A program made the position numbers and the translations under genes. Positions 10,588 through 21,539 of a stretch of 64,000 bases of DNA are shown here, in pieces. Origin of the DNA: Prostheceraeus crozeri (lineage: Eukaryota > Platyhelminthes > Polycladida > Euryleptidae); the NCBI GenBank assembly GCA_907163375.1, contig CAJQUW010005236.1, forward strand, positions 248,001-312,000, read 5' to 3'. Below the pieces are notes generated by a model that did not search any database, was not told the DNA's origin, and worked only from the letters and a program-made list of their open reading frames with translations. How positions within the stretch are numbered: position 1 is the stretch's first letter; every line of letters begins with the position of its first letter.

Positions 10588-11403
10588 ATGTCTACTAGTG
10601 CAATGACTTCAGATGACATTGAGCGTTTATCTCAAAGCCTATTATCGCTTCAGCACCACAGTACATCTAATGCTGTCTCATTAAAGTTGCCTGAATTTCG
10701 GTCTCATGATCCCGATATTTGGTTTGCTCGTGTAGAGGCCCAATTCAATACTAAAGGAATCATTCAAGATGTTACCAAATTTGATTATGTTGTCTCCTCT
10801 CTGGATGATAGGACTGCCGCCGAGGTCCGTTTCGTTATCATCAATCCTCCAGCTACCGACAAATACAATGCCCTGAAAACAGCACTACTTGATGCTTTTG
10901 GCAAAAGTCAATCAGAAAAGGATGCTGAACTTTTATCCCTCAATGGCCTTGGAGATCGCAAACCTACTGCATTATTGCGAAAAATCGATTCGCTTAATAA
11001 TGATCCAAACACTCTTAAAAGAGCACTTTTTCTCTCAAATTTACCGATCGATGTACGCAGCATACTAGCTGGACAAGAATTCGCAGCTATTCAGGAACTT
11101 GCGAAAGCGGCTGACAGAATCATTCAGACGCGATCTACATCGTTTCATCATGTTGATTCGACGGAAACTTCAAACGCACATAGTGTTGAGATCAATGCCT
11201 CATCTCGAAATTTCCGTCGACCACGTTCATCTGATCAACAACGCGAGTATAGCAGATCAAGCACTTCTAGTTCCCAGTCTAACATTTGCTTCTATCATTC
11301 CAAGTTCGGCCCTAAAACTCGTCGTTGCCACCCTGGCTGTATATTTGAAAGCCTAATCACGCATCAAAATTCTGCATCGGGAAATGCCACAGCCGGTCGC
11401 TAG
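10588..11403 (+). CDS. Gypsy gag polyprotein
   Basis: A 271-residue Gag from the ATG at 10588, just after the primer site. The N-terminal part has the KLPEFRSHDPDIWFARVEAQF-type block (about residues 33-53) seen in many metazoan gypsy capsids. The C-terminal part has one compact Cys/His cluster (CFYHSKFG...CHPGC, about residues 234-253) in place of tandem CCHC knuckles. It would package the RNA into particles. It ends with TAG at 11401-11403, and pol continues in the same frame, so gag and pol were probably one reading frame. The stop could be a CAG-to-TAG change or a programmed stop; the sequence does not decide. Confidence 0.85.
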   Translation: MSTSAMTSDDIERLSQSLLSLQHHSTSNAVSLKLPEFRSHDPDIWFARVEAQFNTKGIIQDVTKFDYVVSSLDDRTAAEVRFVIINPPATDKYNALKTALLDAFGKSQSEKDAELLSLNGLGDRKPTALLRKIDSLNNDPNTLKRALFLSNLPIDVRSILAGQEFAAIQELAKAADRIIQTRSTSFHHVDSTETSNAHSVEINASSRNFRRPRSSDQQREYSRSSTSSSQSNICFYHSKFGPKTRRCHPGCIFESLITHQNSASGNATAGR

Positions 11404-14400
11404 GCGTGGAGGCGGCCGACGGAACCAAACGGAACACGCTATATGTTTTGGGATCGTCGCACAGGCCAATTGTTTCTTGTTGATACTGGTGCTGACGTTT
11501 CAGTTATTCCAGCTACTTCACAAGACAAGAACAATAGTGCTCCAACCGATCCTCTTATCGCTGTCAATGGCTCTATCATCCGAACATGGGGAACCAGAAA
11601 GTTATCTCTCTCTATTGGCGGGAAAAGATTATACTATCAAGAGTTTTACATCGCTGACGTAACAAAGCCAATTCTCGGCGCAGATTTTTTTGTAAACAAT
11701 TATCTTGCCATCGATCTACGTGGACGCTGTTTATTTGACTTGAATGATTTCTCTGTTTTCAATGCGAAAGTCCTCGAAAGTTCATATCAAATTCATGGCC
11801 TCTCAGTTGCCACAGATAACCAACATGCAACGATTGTGCGCGAATATCCTGACATTCTAGTACCACATTTTGAGGTAAATAGAAACAAACACGGAATTGA
11901 ACATCATATTGAAACTCATGGTCCACCTGTCCATGCTAGAGCTAGACGCTTGGATTCAGCAAAATTCAATATTGCTCGTAACGAATTTCGGAAAATGGAA
12001 CAGCTTGGTATTATCAGACCATCAAAATCTCCATGGTCTTCGCCTCTTCACATGGTATCAAAATCATCTGGTGATTGAAGACCATGTGGAGATTATCGTC
12101 GTCTAAACGATGTAACTGTTGGTGATAGATATCCCCTTCCACACATCCAAGATTTCAATAACAATCTTGCAGATGCTACTATATTTTCAAAAATCGATCT
12201 CGTTCGCGGATACCATCAAATTCCCGTAGCAGCATCGTCTATTCCCAAAACCGCAGTCATCACTCCATTTTGACTCTATGAATTCTTGCGAATGCCCTCT
12301 GGGCTAAAAAACGCAGCTCAAGCATTTCAACGTCTTATGAATGGAGTATTACAGGATTTACCATTTGTTTTCGTCTATGTGGATGACATACCTGTGGCGA
12401 GTAAGAATTCAAAGGAAAATTTGAACACTTACGCCATGTTTTCCGCCTCTTATCTGATAATGGCCTTGTTATCAACAGAACAAAATGCGAATTTGGTGTT
12501 TCTGAGCTCAAATTTCTTGGTCACAAGATTACAAGTACCGGGATTCTTCCTTTGATTGATCGTGTAGAAACAATAATCAATTTCCCAAAACCTTCCACGC
12601 GCTCAGAACTTCAACGATTTTTGGGTATGATCAATTATTATCACCGATTTTTACCAAATATTTCCGGCAAGCTCGCTTCACTGCATTCGCAAGCATCTGG
12701 TTGTGGACAAGCAATTGAATGGACAGATACATGTCAGACTGCTTTTGATGAGGCGAAACGTGCACTTACTAAAGCTGCACTTCTGTATCATCCTCGACCT
12801 GATGCCTCCTCTAGTATCACAGTTGATGCCTCGGACTCTGCAGTTGGAGCACAACTTGAGCAAAAACATAGTGGAACATGGGTTCCAATAGCTTTCTTCT
12901 CCAGAAAACTTTCAGCAGCCGAAAGAAATTATAGTGTTTTTGATCGTGAATTGCTTGCAGCTTATGCAGCCATAAAACACTTTCAGCACTTCATCGAAGG
13001 TCGTGAATTTACACTTTTCACAGATCATAAACCTTTGACTTATTGTTTGAGCAGTCAAACCAGTCGTTCACCTAGACAAATCCGTCATATGTCTTTCATC
13101 AGTGAATTCACAACAAACATCAGACATGTGCAAGGCAAATTTAATGTAGTTGCAGACGCTCTCTCGCGTATACCATCAAGTTCAGCGACATCTGAATCAA
13201 AAGCAGAAGTTGATTTCATCAATTCCGCAAATAAAATGCAATTACAATCACAACATAACATTTCATGTAATCGTTTGGCAAGCGATCAAATTCAGTCTGG
13301 TGAAATGTCTGATTATCGCACGTCTGATACCGATATGAATCTTCAAGATGTGTCTTTCGGAAATGTGACTATCTTATGTGATATTTCAACAGGAACTCCT
13401 AGACCAATACTCCCTCGTTCATGGACCCGCATTATATTTAATCAAATTCATGGTCTATCGCATCCTGGTCCCCGCCCTACTCAACATGCTATTACTTCTC
13501 GTTTTGTTTGGCGCGGAATGAAGAAAGACATAAGACAATGGTGTCGTGAATGCCACGCATGTCAAACCAGCAAAATATCTCGACATACCCGTACTCCCTT
13601 TTCAAAACGTTCACTTCCAATGGATCGATTTCGCAGTTTACACGTAGATTTAGTTAGACCTCTCCCTTCAAGCGAAGGCATGACTTATATTTTCACAATC
13701 ATCGACAGATTTACTCGCTGGCCTGAAGCGATTCCACTGCCAGATGCTACTTCTACTTCGTGTGCCAAGGCATTTATACATCATTGGATTGCTCGATTTG
13801 GGGTCCCAGACGACATAACCTCAGATCGTGGTCCACAATTTACCTCTAAATTGTGAATTGAGTTAAATTCACTGATCGGCACCAAAGCAACATTGACAAC
13901 AGCCTACCACCCACAAGCAAATGGACTTGTTGAACGTCTGCATTGTTAACTTAAACAAGCTCTGAAAGCTCGAACGGACAATTCACGCTGGATGCACGAG
14001 CTTCCATTCGTTATGTTAGGAATTCGCACTGCCTGGAGAGTTGAATAGGGCTGCAGCCCTGCGGAATTAGTTTATGGAACAACCTTACGTATTCCCGGGG
14101 AAATGACCCGAGACAACAATGCTCGTCTCAATCAACCATCATGTGAATTCGTCAAACAGCTGCAAAACACAATGCGAAGTTTTGAACCAAGTCAAACTGA
14201 ACATAACCGATCAAATTCTCCTTATATCCCTAAAGATCTTGCAAATTCGGAATACGTGTACGTGCGCAGTGATGGTTATCGCAAACCACTACAAAGACCA
14301 TACTCTGGTCCTTTTCGCATCATCAAGAGACATGAAAAGTATTTCACAATAAATGTCAATGGCAAGGAGGATAAAATTTCACTTGAACGCTTGAAACCTG

Positions 14401-14468
14401 CATATTTTCCTACAGTGCCCGTTTCTATATCGCTCCTTCTTCAGTCACTTGAGGGGGGATTATTATAA
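11404..14468 (+). pseudogene. Gypsy pol (protease, RT, RNase H, integrase), broken
   Basis: The pol region opens in the gag frame. Aspartic protease: FLVDTGADVSVIP at about 11470-11510. Reverse transcriptase: MVSKSSGD, then a TGA at 12076-12078 where Trp is expected, then YVDD at about 12375. A one-base shift near 12425 moves the rest into another frame from 12552. RNase H includes LFTDHKPLTY (about 13015). Integrase has an HHCC zinc region (about 13445-13570), HVDLV, SDRGPQF and GLVERLH as the DDE residues, with stops at 13854, near 13948 and near 14046. The C-terminal SGPFRIIKR segment ends at 14466-14468, just inside the 3' LTR. No functional enzyme can be made from this copy. Confidence 0.9.
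14449..14463 (+). other. Candidate polypurine tract
   Basis: A G-rich run (TTGAGGGGGGATTAT) ends directly at the 3' LTR, the position where plus-strand synthesis is primed. It overlaps the end of the pol frame. Confidence 0.6.
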
Positions 14469-14539
14469 GGTTAGATTTCTAGGTGTAGAAATCCAATGAC
14501 AACTACACTGTGTTATTTACATGTATTACATGCCATGTT
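14464..14539 (+). repeat. 3' LTR of the gypsy element, first part
   Basis: Matches the first 76 bases of the 5' LTR with four substitutions, two of them in the terminal TGTAGGG, which reads TATAAGG here. The copy stops at 14539, where LINE C begins, and resumes at 19838. Confidence 0.85.
14535..14539. repeat. Short target duplication of LINE C
   Basis: ATGTT at the break in the LTR is repeated at 19838-19842, where the LTR resumes. It is short but exact, and it accounts for the junction when compared with the uninterrupted 5' LTR. Confidence 0.6.
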
Positions 14540-14608
14540 ATCTGCATAGTTATTATGTGCTAAGTGTATCACAAGTACCGTGGAGATGAATTTACGAAGG
14601 AACTGAAC

Positions 14609-15889
14609 ATGCGCAGATTGACAATATCTAGAATGACAACTGAAGTTACATCCAATACAATAATTTCATCACAGCCAACAACGCCGGAGAAAATGGTTGG
14701 ACTATGTGGGAGCTGCAGATCATTGGTGAAAGAATTCGATATGTATTTGAAGTGTGATAAGTGTTGTGACTTTTTCCATCTAAATTGTACTCTTCTCCCG
14801 AATTACGAACTGGCAAAATATGTCAAGCTTACTAAAAGAAAATATACATGTGAAGCTTGTATAGCAAAATTTTATGATGCTAAACTACAGAACATATCAC
14901 AATCCACATCAAAACATAAAACAGAACAACATGACATCACAACACGTACACAGAACACGCAAACAGACAAGCAAGCAAACGACACACAAATTATCAACAC
15001 TGAACTTGAGAAAGAAAGGAAGAGACATCAAGCCGAAAGACAAGATCTTCTGAAAGCCATTAATACTTTTGAAATAGAATTGAAGGAACAAGAGAGAAAA
15101 ATAAGAGCTATGCACGCAAAGATAGACGAGCTTCAACAAGTGAATGAAGAATTAGTATGTCTTGAAATGAAGATCAATCAAAAAGACGAAGAAATATCAA
15201 TGAAAAATCATCAGATTGAAGAATTGAAAGCAAACGCGAGAAGAGATGAAAGAAGAATATTTGGATTAAGGGATGAGAGTGATGAAAGTGAAACTGAAGC
15301 TGATCAAGACGAAATAAAGAAAGATGTGAGTGAAATATTGAAGAAAATCGGCAACATTGAAAAGGAGATCAAAAAAAACTCTGAATTCAGATGACAGCAA
15401 GAAGAACTACAACTTTCACAAGCGCAGCAACAACCGCAAGTACAACAACATCATCAACAACAACAACAACAACAGCAACAACAAGGGCAGCAACAGCATT
15501 GGCATCCGAGAAGATTAACATGTTTCCACTGTGGTAGAGTTGGTCACCACATTCGAAATTGTTACCACGCTCCATGGAACCGAAACAGAAATCGCAATAA
15601 CAACCACTATCGAAACAGATACAACTACAATAACATAAGAACTTATGAAAATAGACGACCAAGATACGATGATGAAAGATACGATGAAAGAAGACACGAT
15701 AATTACAGGTACGAAAATGAAAGAAATCAAGAAAATCGAAGATACTATGAAAGAGAAGGAAGAATACAAGATGAAGAGCGATTTAGGGTGTCAGGAAGAG
15801 AAGATGCAAACGGACACACTCAATATACACCAAGACGCTTACTACAGCCAAGCAACAGACAACACACACCAATCAGACCGTATGTTTGA
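14609..15889 (+). pseudogene. LINE C ORF1, nucleic-acid-binding protein with one stop
   Basis: Counted from the ATG at 14609, a 427-codon frame with one premature TGA at 15392-15394 (codon 262). A PHD-like finger spans about residues 33-84 (Cx2C, Cx2C, FFHx2C, Cx2C). A long charged coiled coil follows (about 145-255), then a Gln-rich run (about 263-300) and a CCHC knuckle, CFHCGRVGHHIRNC (about 305-318). The tail is rich in Arg, Asn and Tyr. ORF1 proteins of this group bind the element RNA and assemble as multimers; the coiled coil and knuckle fit that role. The PHD-like finger could bind histone tails, which is inference. An earlier in-frame GTG at 14564 exists but is a less likely start. 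The true stop is TGA at 15887-15889, overlapping ORF2. Confidence 0.8.
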
Positions 15890-18800
15890 CACAGAGATAG
15901 AAGGAGAGGATGATGAGCCAAGCATAGATAACAGAAACGAATTGAAAATAAGTTATATCAATATAAACGGCCTAAATAATTATAAAGTCAAGAATACTGA
16001 TATGATCAAGGATATGGACAACGCAGATATAATCTGTTTTTCTGAAACACATTTAAAAAATGAATGTGATTATCCACTAATTGAAAACTATTCAGGTCAA
16101 CATACAACAGGAAACAAATCAACAAAATTGGGAAGAAATATCAAAGGCATATCAATATACATAAAAGATGCAATTGAAAATTTGAAAATTGAAAAAATTG
16201 TCAGTGATAAAGGAACAATAATAATAAATAAAATAACCCAAAAGTGTGAAAAATTATCAGACATTTATTTGCTGATATGCTATAGAAGTAACAAAGAATC
16301 GAAATATAAAGATAAAGAGTTTTATGAAAACATTAAGGATTACATCATTGAATATAAGATGGAAAACATAATAATTATTGGTGATTTGAATGGACGAATT
16401 GGTTTAGAAAATGATAATGAAAAGTATGGATTTCCAAAGAGGAAGTCAGAGGACGTGATACTTAATAACTATGGAAATGACATCCTAACTTTTTGTAATG
16501 AAACCAATTTAATCATAGCGAACGGAAGATTTGAAAATATCAACAGTTTAGGAAAGTGCACGTTTCATTGTATACAGAACAATGTCGTCAGAAAATCTAT
16601 GATTGATTACTTGATCATATCAGAATCCATCTTGAATATATTAACTGAATTTGAAATTGGTAATCCAGTTCTATACACCGATCATTCACATCTAAAAATA
16701 AAACTAAAATTAGTTTTTGACAAAGAAGTACGAAATATGAATCCAAAGCCTTCATGCAAAAAGATATTTCCCTATAAATGGACACAAGAAAATTGTTTCA
16801 AATTTGACCGAAATATGTTTGACATCAACTGTTCAGCACTATCTAACAAATTAAATGTTAGTGTAATGAATGCGAATGAAATATACAAAGAAATCTTAAG
16901 AATAAAAGGTGATGCATGTAATAGTAAAGTCAAAGTACATAAATATAAATATTCTGAGAACATAACAAAACTAAGAAAAATTTACAGAATAGAAGTTAGA
17001 AAATACAAGAATAATAAATCAATTGAGAATTTGAATGAACTTATGCTATCAAAGAAAAAATTACAAAAAGAAGTAAGACGTGAAAAGCGCAAATTAAAAA
17101 AAGATAATCTTAAACAATTAATGATTGCTAAAGAAAATAATGATCATAAAACATATTGGCATTCATTAAATAATAAGAAGAAAACTCATATTTCAAGCAA
17201 CTTGACCCCTGCAGATTTCTTAATCGAACTAACAAAATTTAACAAACATTTACCTAATCATCATAATGATGTAAATACAGAACCTTTGCAACCCTCAAAC
17301 ATAATTTTTGATGAAATATTAGACGAAGATGTAACAATAAATGAAGTAAAGAAAAATTTAAGTAATGCCAAAAGTTGTAAGTCGAGTGGTCCCGATGAAT
17401 TGGTATCAGAAATATTGAAAATATCTGAAAGCACATTGCCTATACTGCAGATACTATTCAACCAACTCTTAAATAATAAAGATGAGATCCCATTTTCAGA
17501 AAGTTGGATAGTACCTACATACAAGAAAGGAGGGAAAAATATTGCAAATAGCTATCGATCAATAAATTTGAGTTCCAATATAGAAAAATTACTTACGAAA
17601 ATTTTAAATGAGAGATTAAACAAGTGGCTTAAAGAAAATGACATTATTCATTACTGTCAAACGGGATTTCGAAAGGGAAGCTCAACATTAGATAATATTT
17701 ATGTTGTTAAAGAAATGTTGCAAGTCTATAAGAATGATAAACATCCAATATATATGTGTTTCATAGATCTATCGAAGACTTTTGATTCAATTCCTAAGAA
17801 ATTGATGATAGATAAATTGCATGCATTACTTCCAAGCAGCAATTTTCTCCACCTGCTAGTAAAATTGCTAACTGAAAAGAAATACAAAATATTATTTAAT
17901 GGTGTAGAATCTGATGCATTTTGTCTACAAAATGGCTTGCCTCAAGGAGATAGCTTATCTCCCACCCTATTTTCAATATTCATGAATGACTTGGCGAAAG
18001 AAATTTATTCTAATATTGAACAAACAAATGCTGCGATAATCGGTGATCTCCATGTACCATGCTTAATATACGCAGATGACATCTTATTGATGAGTAATGA
18101 TAAAGATGGATTGATGAAACAAATAAATTTGGTACAAAAATTTTGTAATCTGAACGGGCTCGAAATAAACTACGATAAAACAAAAGTTATGATTCAAAAT
18201 GCTAGACATGATTATGACTACATCAACATTGATTTTGATGATGATGTCAAACAGATCGAAGTAGTTAAAGAATATAAATACTTAGGATTTTGGATCTCAC
18301 ATAATACGAAGAAGCACCTAATTTCACTTGCTAAAAAAGGCAAACAAGCGGCATATTTAACAGCTAAAAAATTGAAAGAATTTGGAAGTATAAATGGAAC
18401 AATAGTAAAAAATACTTTTGAAATGCTAACTCTATCCAAAATGCAATACGGTGGAGAATTTTGCTTTTATAACAAACTCTCAGAATTGAATAAAATATAG
18501 TTTCAATTTTACAAACGTTTCTATCATTTATCAACTACAATAGCTAACTATAGTTTGATAGGTGAATTTGGATTGCTTCCTGTCGAATACTATTTTGACA
18601 AAGCTGCACTCAATCTTTGGAGCAAATTAATTTTTAGTGACAGCGGCAGCATAATGAAAACTTGCTTCGATCATATTTCAAGTAACTTATTTGATAACAA
18701 ATATTTATATACTTGGTGTTGGAGAATAGGAAGGCTCCTCAAACAATTGAATTTATCATTTTTGAATGACAATGTTACCAAATCAGATGTTCACGTAAGA

Positions 18801-19289
18801 AGACATAAAAATATAGTGAAAAATATACTGAAAAATCATTTCAGAGCTGAATGGATAAATGATGCTAAGAGAAGTCAAACTGGAACTAATTATTTGGAAT
18901 CAGCACAATTCGATTGTACAATTAAACATTATCTAACTTTTGACTTGAAGCGAAGTGATCTTGGTCCACTGTTGAAAATGACAAGTGGGAATCACAATTT
19001 AGCGGTAAGAACAGGGAGTTACAGAAATAGATTAGAATACGAAGAAAGAATATGTAACCTTTGTAATGATGGAACAATAGAAACTGTATTCCATTTCATT
19101 TGTGAATGCTCGATGTATGACGATATTAGGTCACAAATCTCTCCATTTCTTATCGATCTCACTAAGCAAGATTTCTATGGAATGCTGCAGAAAATAGATA
19201 TTGGAGACGCAGTGAAATTAAGCAAATTCATTAAAGCAGCAAATGACATCAGAACAAATTCACTATTGCAATCTGACACTGTCGCGTGA
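15882..19289 (+). pseudogene. LINE C ORF2, endonuclease-reverse transcriptase with one stop
   Basis: I take the ATG at 15882 as the start because it overlaps the ORF1 stop (ATGTTTGA); the frame is open further upstream but there it overlaps ORF1. The frame has 1136 codons with a single TAG at 18498-18500 (codon 873), likely from CAG. AP endonuclease: ISYININGLNN near residue 24, CFSETHL near 51, GDLNGRIG near 167, TDHSHLKI near 266. Reverse transcriptase: NSYRSINLSSN, FIDLSKTFDSIP, GLPQGDSLSP and YADD near 730. A C-terminal Cys/His finger, CNLCNDG...HFICEC, lies near 1058. The overlap suggests that ORF2 is translated by re-initiation after ORF1 termination. The stop lies after the catalytic domains, so a truncated but catalytic protein is conceivable. 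Confidence 0.85.
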
Positions 19290-19837
19290 ACACTATTTAT
19301 GCAATGAAATGCGAGATACTGCAATCTAGATTTCAGTCAATTCACTGTAGTCAAGGTGCTTATACGATTTTTGAGGTCCGGAACAAGTGTCTCAAAACAT
19401 TCACGCGCGTACTTGACATTGTATGCTTCATTTCAGGTAAGATCCTTTGACATTTAAATTAGTTCGTATTGCATGTATATATGATTTCATAAAATGCATT
19501 TTGTTTTTTAATAAAAATCTTGTTCCGGACCTCTTACTAAATAGGATTTATTAATATTGTGATTTCGGATACCATAAATAAGATAAAAAGTCAATGTGAT
19601 ATCTGGCCGTTTCTATTGATAAAAATTCATGATCTCAAATTGCGTTCCATACGATTGATGCATGCAGTGAGTGATTGTGACCAAATGTAATTTGTGTTAG
19701 TATATGTAATTCCTCTCCTTCCAGTGTCCCATGTGTAATTTCATCTCATCACCTCATTTGTTATGATACTTGTATATTTTTCATGTCCCACTATCATCGT
19801 GTTCTCTGTTGAGAAATATACGTTTTGATATTTTGAT
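19290..19837 (+). other. LINE C 3' UTR and tail
   Basis: Non-coding sequence after the ORF2 stop. An AATAAA lies at 19510-19515, well before the end. The last 20 bases form a short TTTTGATA-like repeat. A phrase like GTTCCGGACCTC appears twice in inverse orientation (near 19375-19385 and 19520-19530), so part of this UTR can fold. Confidence 0.6.
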
Positions 19838-19911
19838 ATGTTGCATTTTGAATTTTGTACACATGCCAATGCTTCTATACAGAGTTATAACTAACAAGAC
19901 GTAATTCTACA
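19838..19911 (+). repeat. 3' LTR of the gypsy element, second part
   Basis: Resumes the LTR with ATGTTGCATTTTG and ends at TTCTACA. Relative to the 5' LTR there is a small deletion after CTTC and one or two substitutions. ATAT at 19912-19915 is the right-hand target duplication. Confidence 0.85.
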
Positions 19912-19915
19912 ATAT

Positions 19916-20045
19916 CTTCATCGTCAAAGTCGTTTATCAGTTCACTCATAAAACCCATTTCACTTTGTTCTAAACCGCTCATTTGATTTCCACAAATTCT
20001 ATTTATCGGTGACATTGCTGTTTTCACTTCACTTCACAGACAAAA
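19916..20045 (-). pseudogene. Crypton-like copy B, N-terminal part beyond the gypsy insert
   Basis: Read on the minus strand this encodes an acidic N-terminal segment, including NQMSGLEQSEMGF and INDFDDEDI. If one ATAT target copy and the whole gypsy element are removed, this frame runs without a stop or shift into the segment that begins at 10409. That continuity is the best evidence that the gypsy element landed inside the recombinase gene. The most upstream in-frame ATG is at about 20020. I see no promoter. Confidence 0.6.
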
Positions 20046-21169
20046 TTTGAAAAATGATTTCAGGTATTGCAGTACATGTTACAAATCATGCATGATATCT
20101 ATTGCATGATTTCGGGGCATTCAATGACATTGCATGCCCGGAATTTAGTATTAAGAGTATCCTCTTAACCCTATCACTACGGAAGGCATACCGTGTGTGC
20201 TTTACCAATCATCATGCTATGATATGGTAGAATTTCAAAATTTTTCATCACCCTTGAATGCGAGACATTAGAATATTTTATGTCTCTATATTGCGATAGT
20301 GAAATGGCATACCATGTATGCCCTGATTTTAATGAATGATAAATTTTGGAGGAAAAAGACCCTATCAAGGAGATGCATTTTTACAATTAAGCTAGCCTAT
20401 TTATCAAGGAGATCTAGATATCAATATGCGGGTGAACTAAAAACCTATGCTCGATTCATGTTACATAAAATGCATTAAATTCATTATCACACTAATTATA
20501 GATCGATTGGGTATATCTAGGCATTACGAAGACTTTAACGCCATTGTGCAGACTGTCTGATTCACATGCACGTGTGTGTATCTTCTGCATGAATTCATAT
20601 CATATGTTTACTCATCAAAAACTAGACGCATGTGGGCTACTTCTCTTAGCACACTTGCTTAAAAAATCAAAACAACTGTGTTATACTGCACAGGCCGTGC
20701 AATGTACTCACCCTTATTATATGAAGTCAAACATTTCAATATCAAAAGTGTCCAGTAGCAAATTATCATTGTACGTGTGGGATATAATTCATGAACTGTG
20801 ATAAGAAGCAAAACAATTGCCGGTTGCACACAGACCTGGGTTGCCAGGGCACTTGGATTACTCATATCTCGACATCTTACGGAGTATTTCTTTGTTTCAT
20901 GCAGACTCTGCAGCGCTTTTTCGGTCTAATTTTTGTTTGAGTAGGCGGAATTATTCTCATCACATGCTGTCGTGATAATTTCGAAGTGAAATCAGCATTG
21001 ATTTTGATGCAACTGGACTGTTGCTTGCGTAACTGTCCAGAGGTAAGAACCCAATGCCTGTTAGCTTCTACGTTGAACTGCAGATATGGTTTCATTCTAC
21101 CACATTTTCGATACATAATAGATGCGCTTCTCAGGAGGAGTTGAACTATGTTGTGTTCCACTTACCATC
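20046..21169. other. No gene recognised
   Basis: AT-rich sequence with only short unrelated frames. Two phrases of the type GGCATACC.TGT(A/G)TGC recur near 20187 and 20312, but they do not define an element. Confidence 0.35.
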
Positions 21170-21349
21170 CTTAGAATATCAACGCCCGAGGGGTCGACCC
21201 CGTCTTACCTGTAGATCTCAAGTCGCAGCCCAGCCTTCCGTCCCATACGCGAACTTATTGATGCTGCGGCAGATCGGGAGGACTACTGACGTCTAGTCGC
21301 CACGGTCCCTCAATAGTAACCAAGTGAGAACGAGTACAAGTAAGTAAGG
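21170..21349 (+). pseudogene. LINE D: 3'-terminal fragment of an RTE-like element
   Basis: The plus strand encodes the very end of an RTE-type protein: QRPRGRPRLT near 21180-21215, then LIDAAADREDY, a TGA at the usual Trp position near 21292, RLVATVPQ and a stop. It is followed directly by an AAGTAAGTAAG tail. Only about 180 bp survive, a typical severe 5' truncation. The C-terminal wording differs from LINE A and LINE B, so this is another family. Confidence 0.7.
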
Positions 21350-21539
21350 ATAGTTGGAAGATACTACTCTTATTTGTAATGCTATTCGAATATCCAGAAA
21401 AGACTCTATCTAGGTTAATATTCCTGCCCTTAGGGCAACTTTATTTACATAAGATAAATACCACAAAGATAATAACACAGTAGCTTTATAAGCAAACTTG
21501 TTAAAACTATGAAGTCAAAGGAAGAAAAGTTACTAAACG
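21350..21539. other. No gene recognised
   Basis: Short spacer. It holds a small TGCCC-TTA-GGGCA palindrome near 21430 that resembles the hairpin of the dispersed repeat at 22850. Confidence 0.35.

Larger units (their letters stand above)
14540..19837 (+). mobile_element. LINE C: nearly intact two-ORF non-LTR retrotransposon
   Basis: A 5.3-kb insert inside the gypsy 3' LTR, with boundaries fixed by comparison to the intact 5' LTR. It has ORF1 (PHD-like finger, coiled coil, Gln-rich run, CCHC knuckle) and ORF2 (AP endonuclease, RT, C-terminal Cys/His finger). A 3' UTR of about 550 bp ends in a TTTTGATA-type repeat. Each ORF has one premature stop and no frameshift. The two-ORF layout and RT style suggest the broad CR1/Jockey group, but I would not place it further without a tree. 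A decayed relative lies at 48500-49090. Confidence 0.88.
10414..19911 (+). mobile_element. Ty3/gypsy LTR retrotransposon, split by LINE C
   Basis: The element comprises a 5' LTR, gag, pol (protease, RT, RNase H, integrase), a purine tract and a 3' LTR. It is flanked by 4-bp ATAT duplications. The 3' LTR is cut at 14539 by LINE C and resumes at 19838. Without that insert the element is about 4.2 kb. By hand count the LTRs differ at 4 of the first 76 aligned bases, plus one small deletion near the end. Together with several stops and a frameshift in pol, this marks a dead but moderately young copy. No envelope-like ORF lies between integrase and the 3' LTR. Confidence 0.9.

Noticed and set aside
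12076..13856. Reassignment of TGA to tryptophan as an explanation of in-frame TGA codons
   Set aside because: The same elements carry frameshifts and other stops, and the intact zinc-finger gene ends in TGA. Ordinary decay explains the data.
15387..15769. Minus-strand Val/Ser-rich hydrophobic frames resembling a membrane protein
   Set aside because: They are the antisense of the CAA/CAG-rich and GAT/AGA-rich part of LINE C ORF1.
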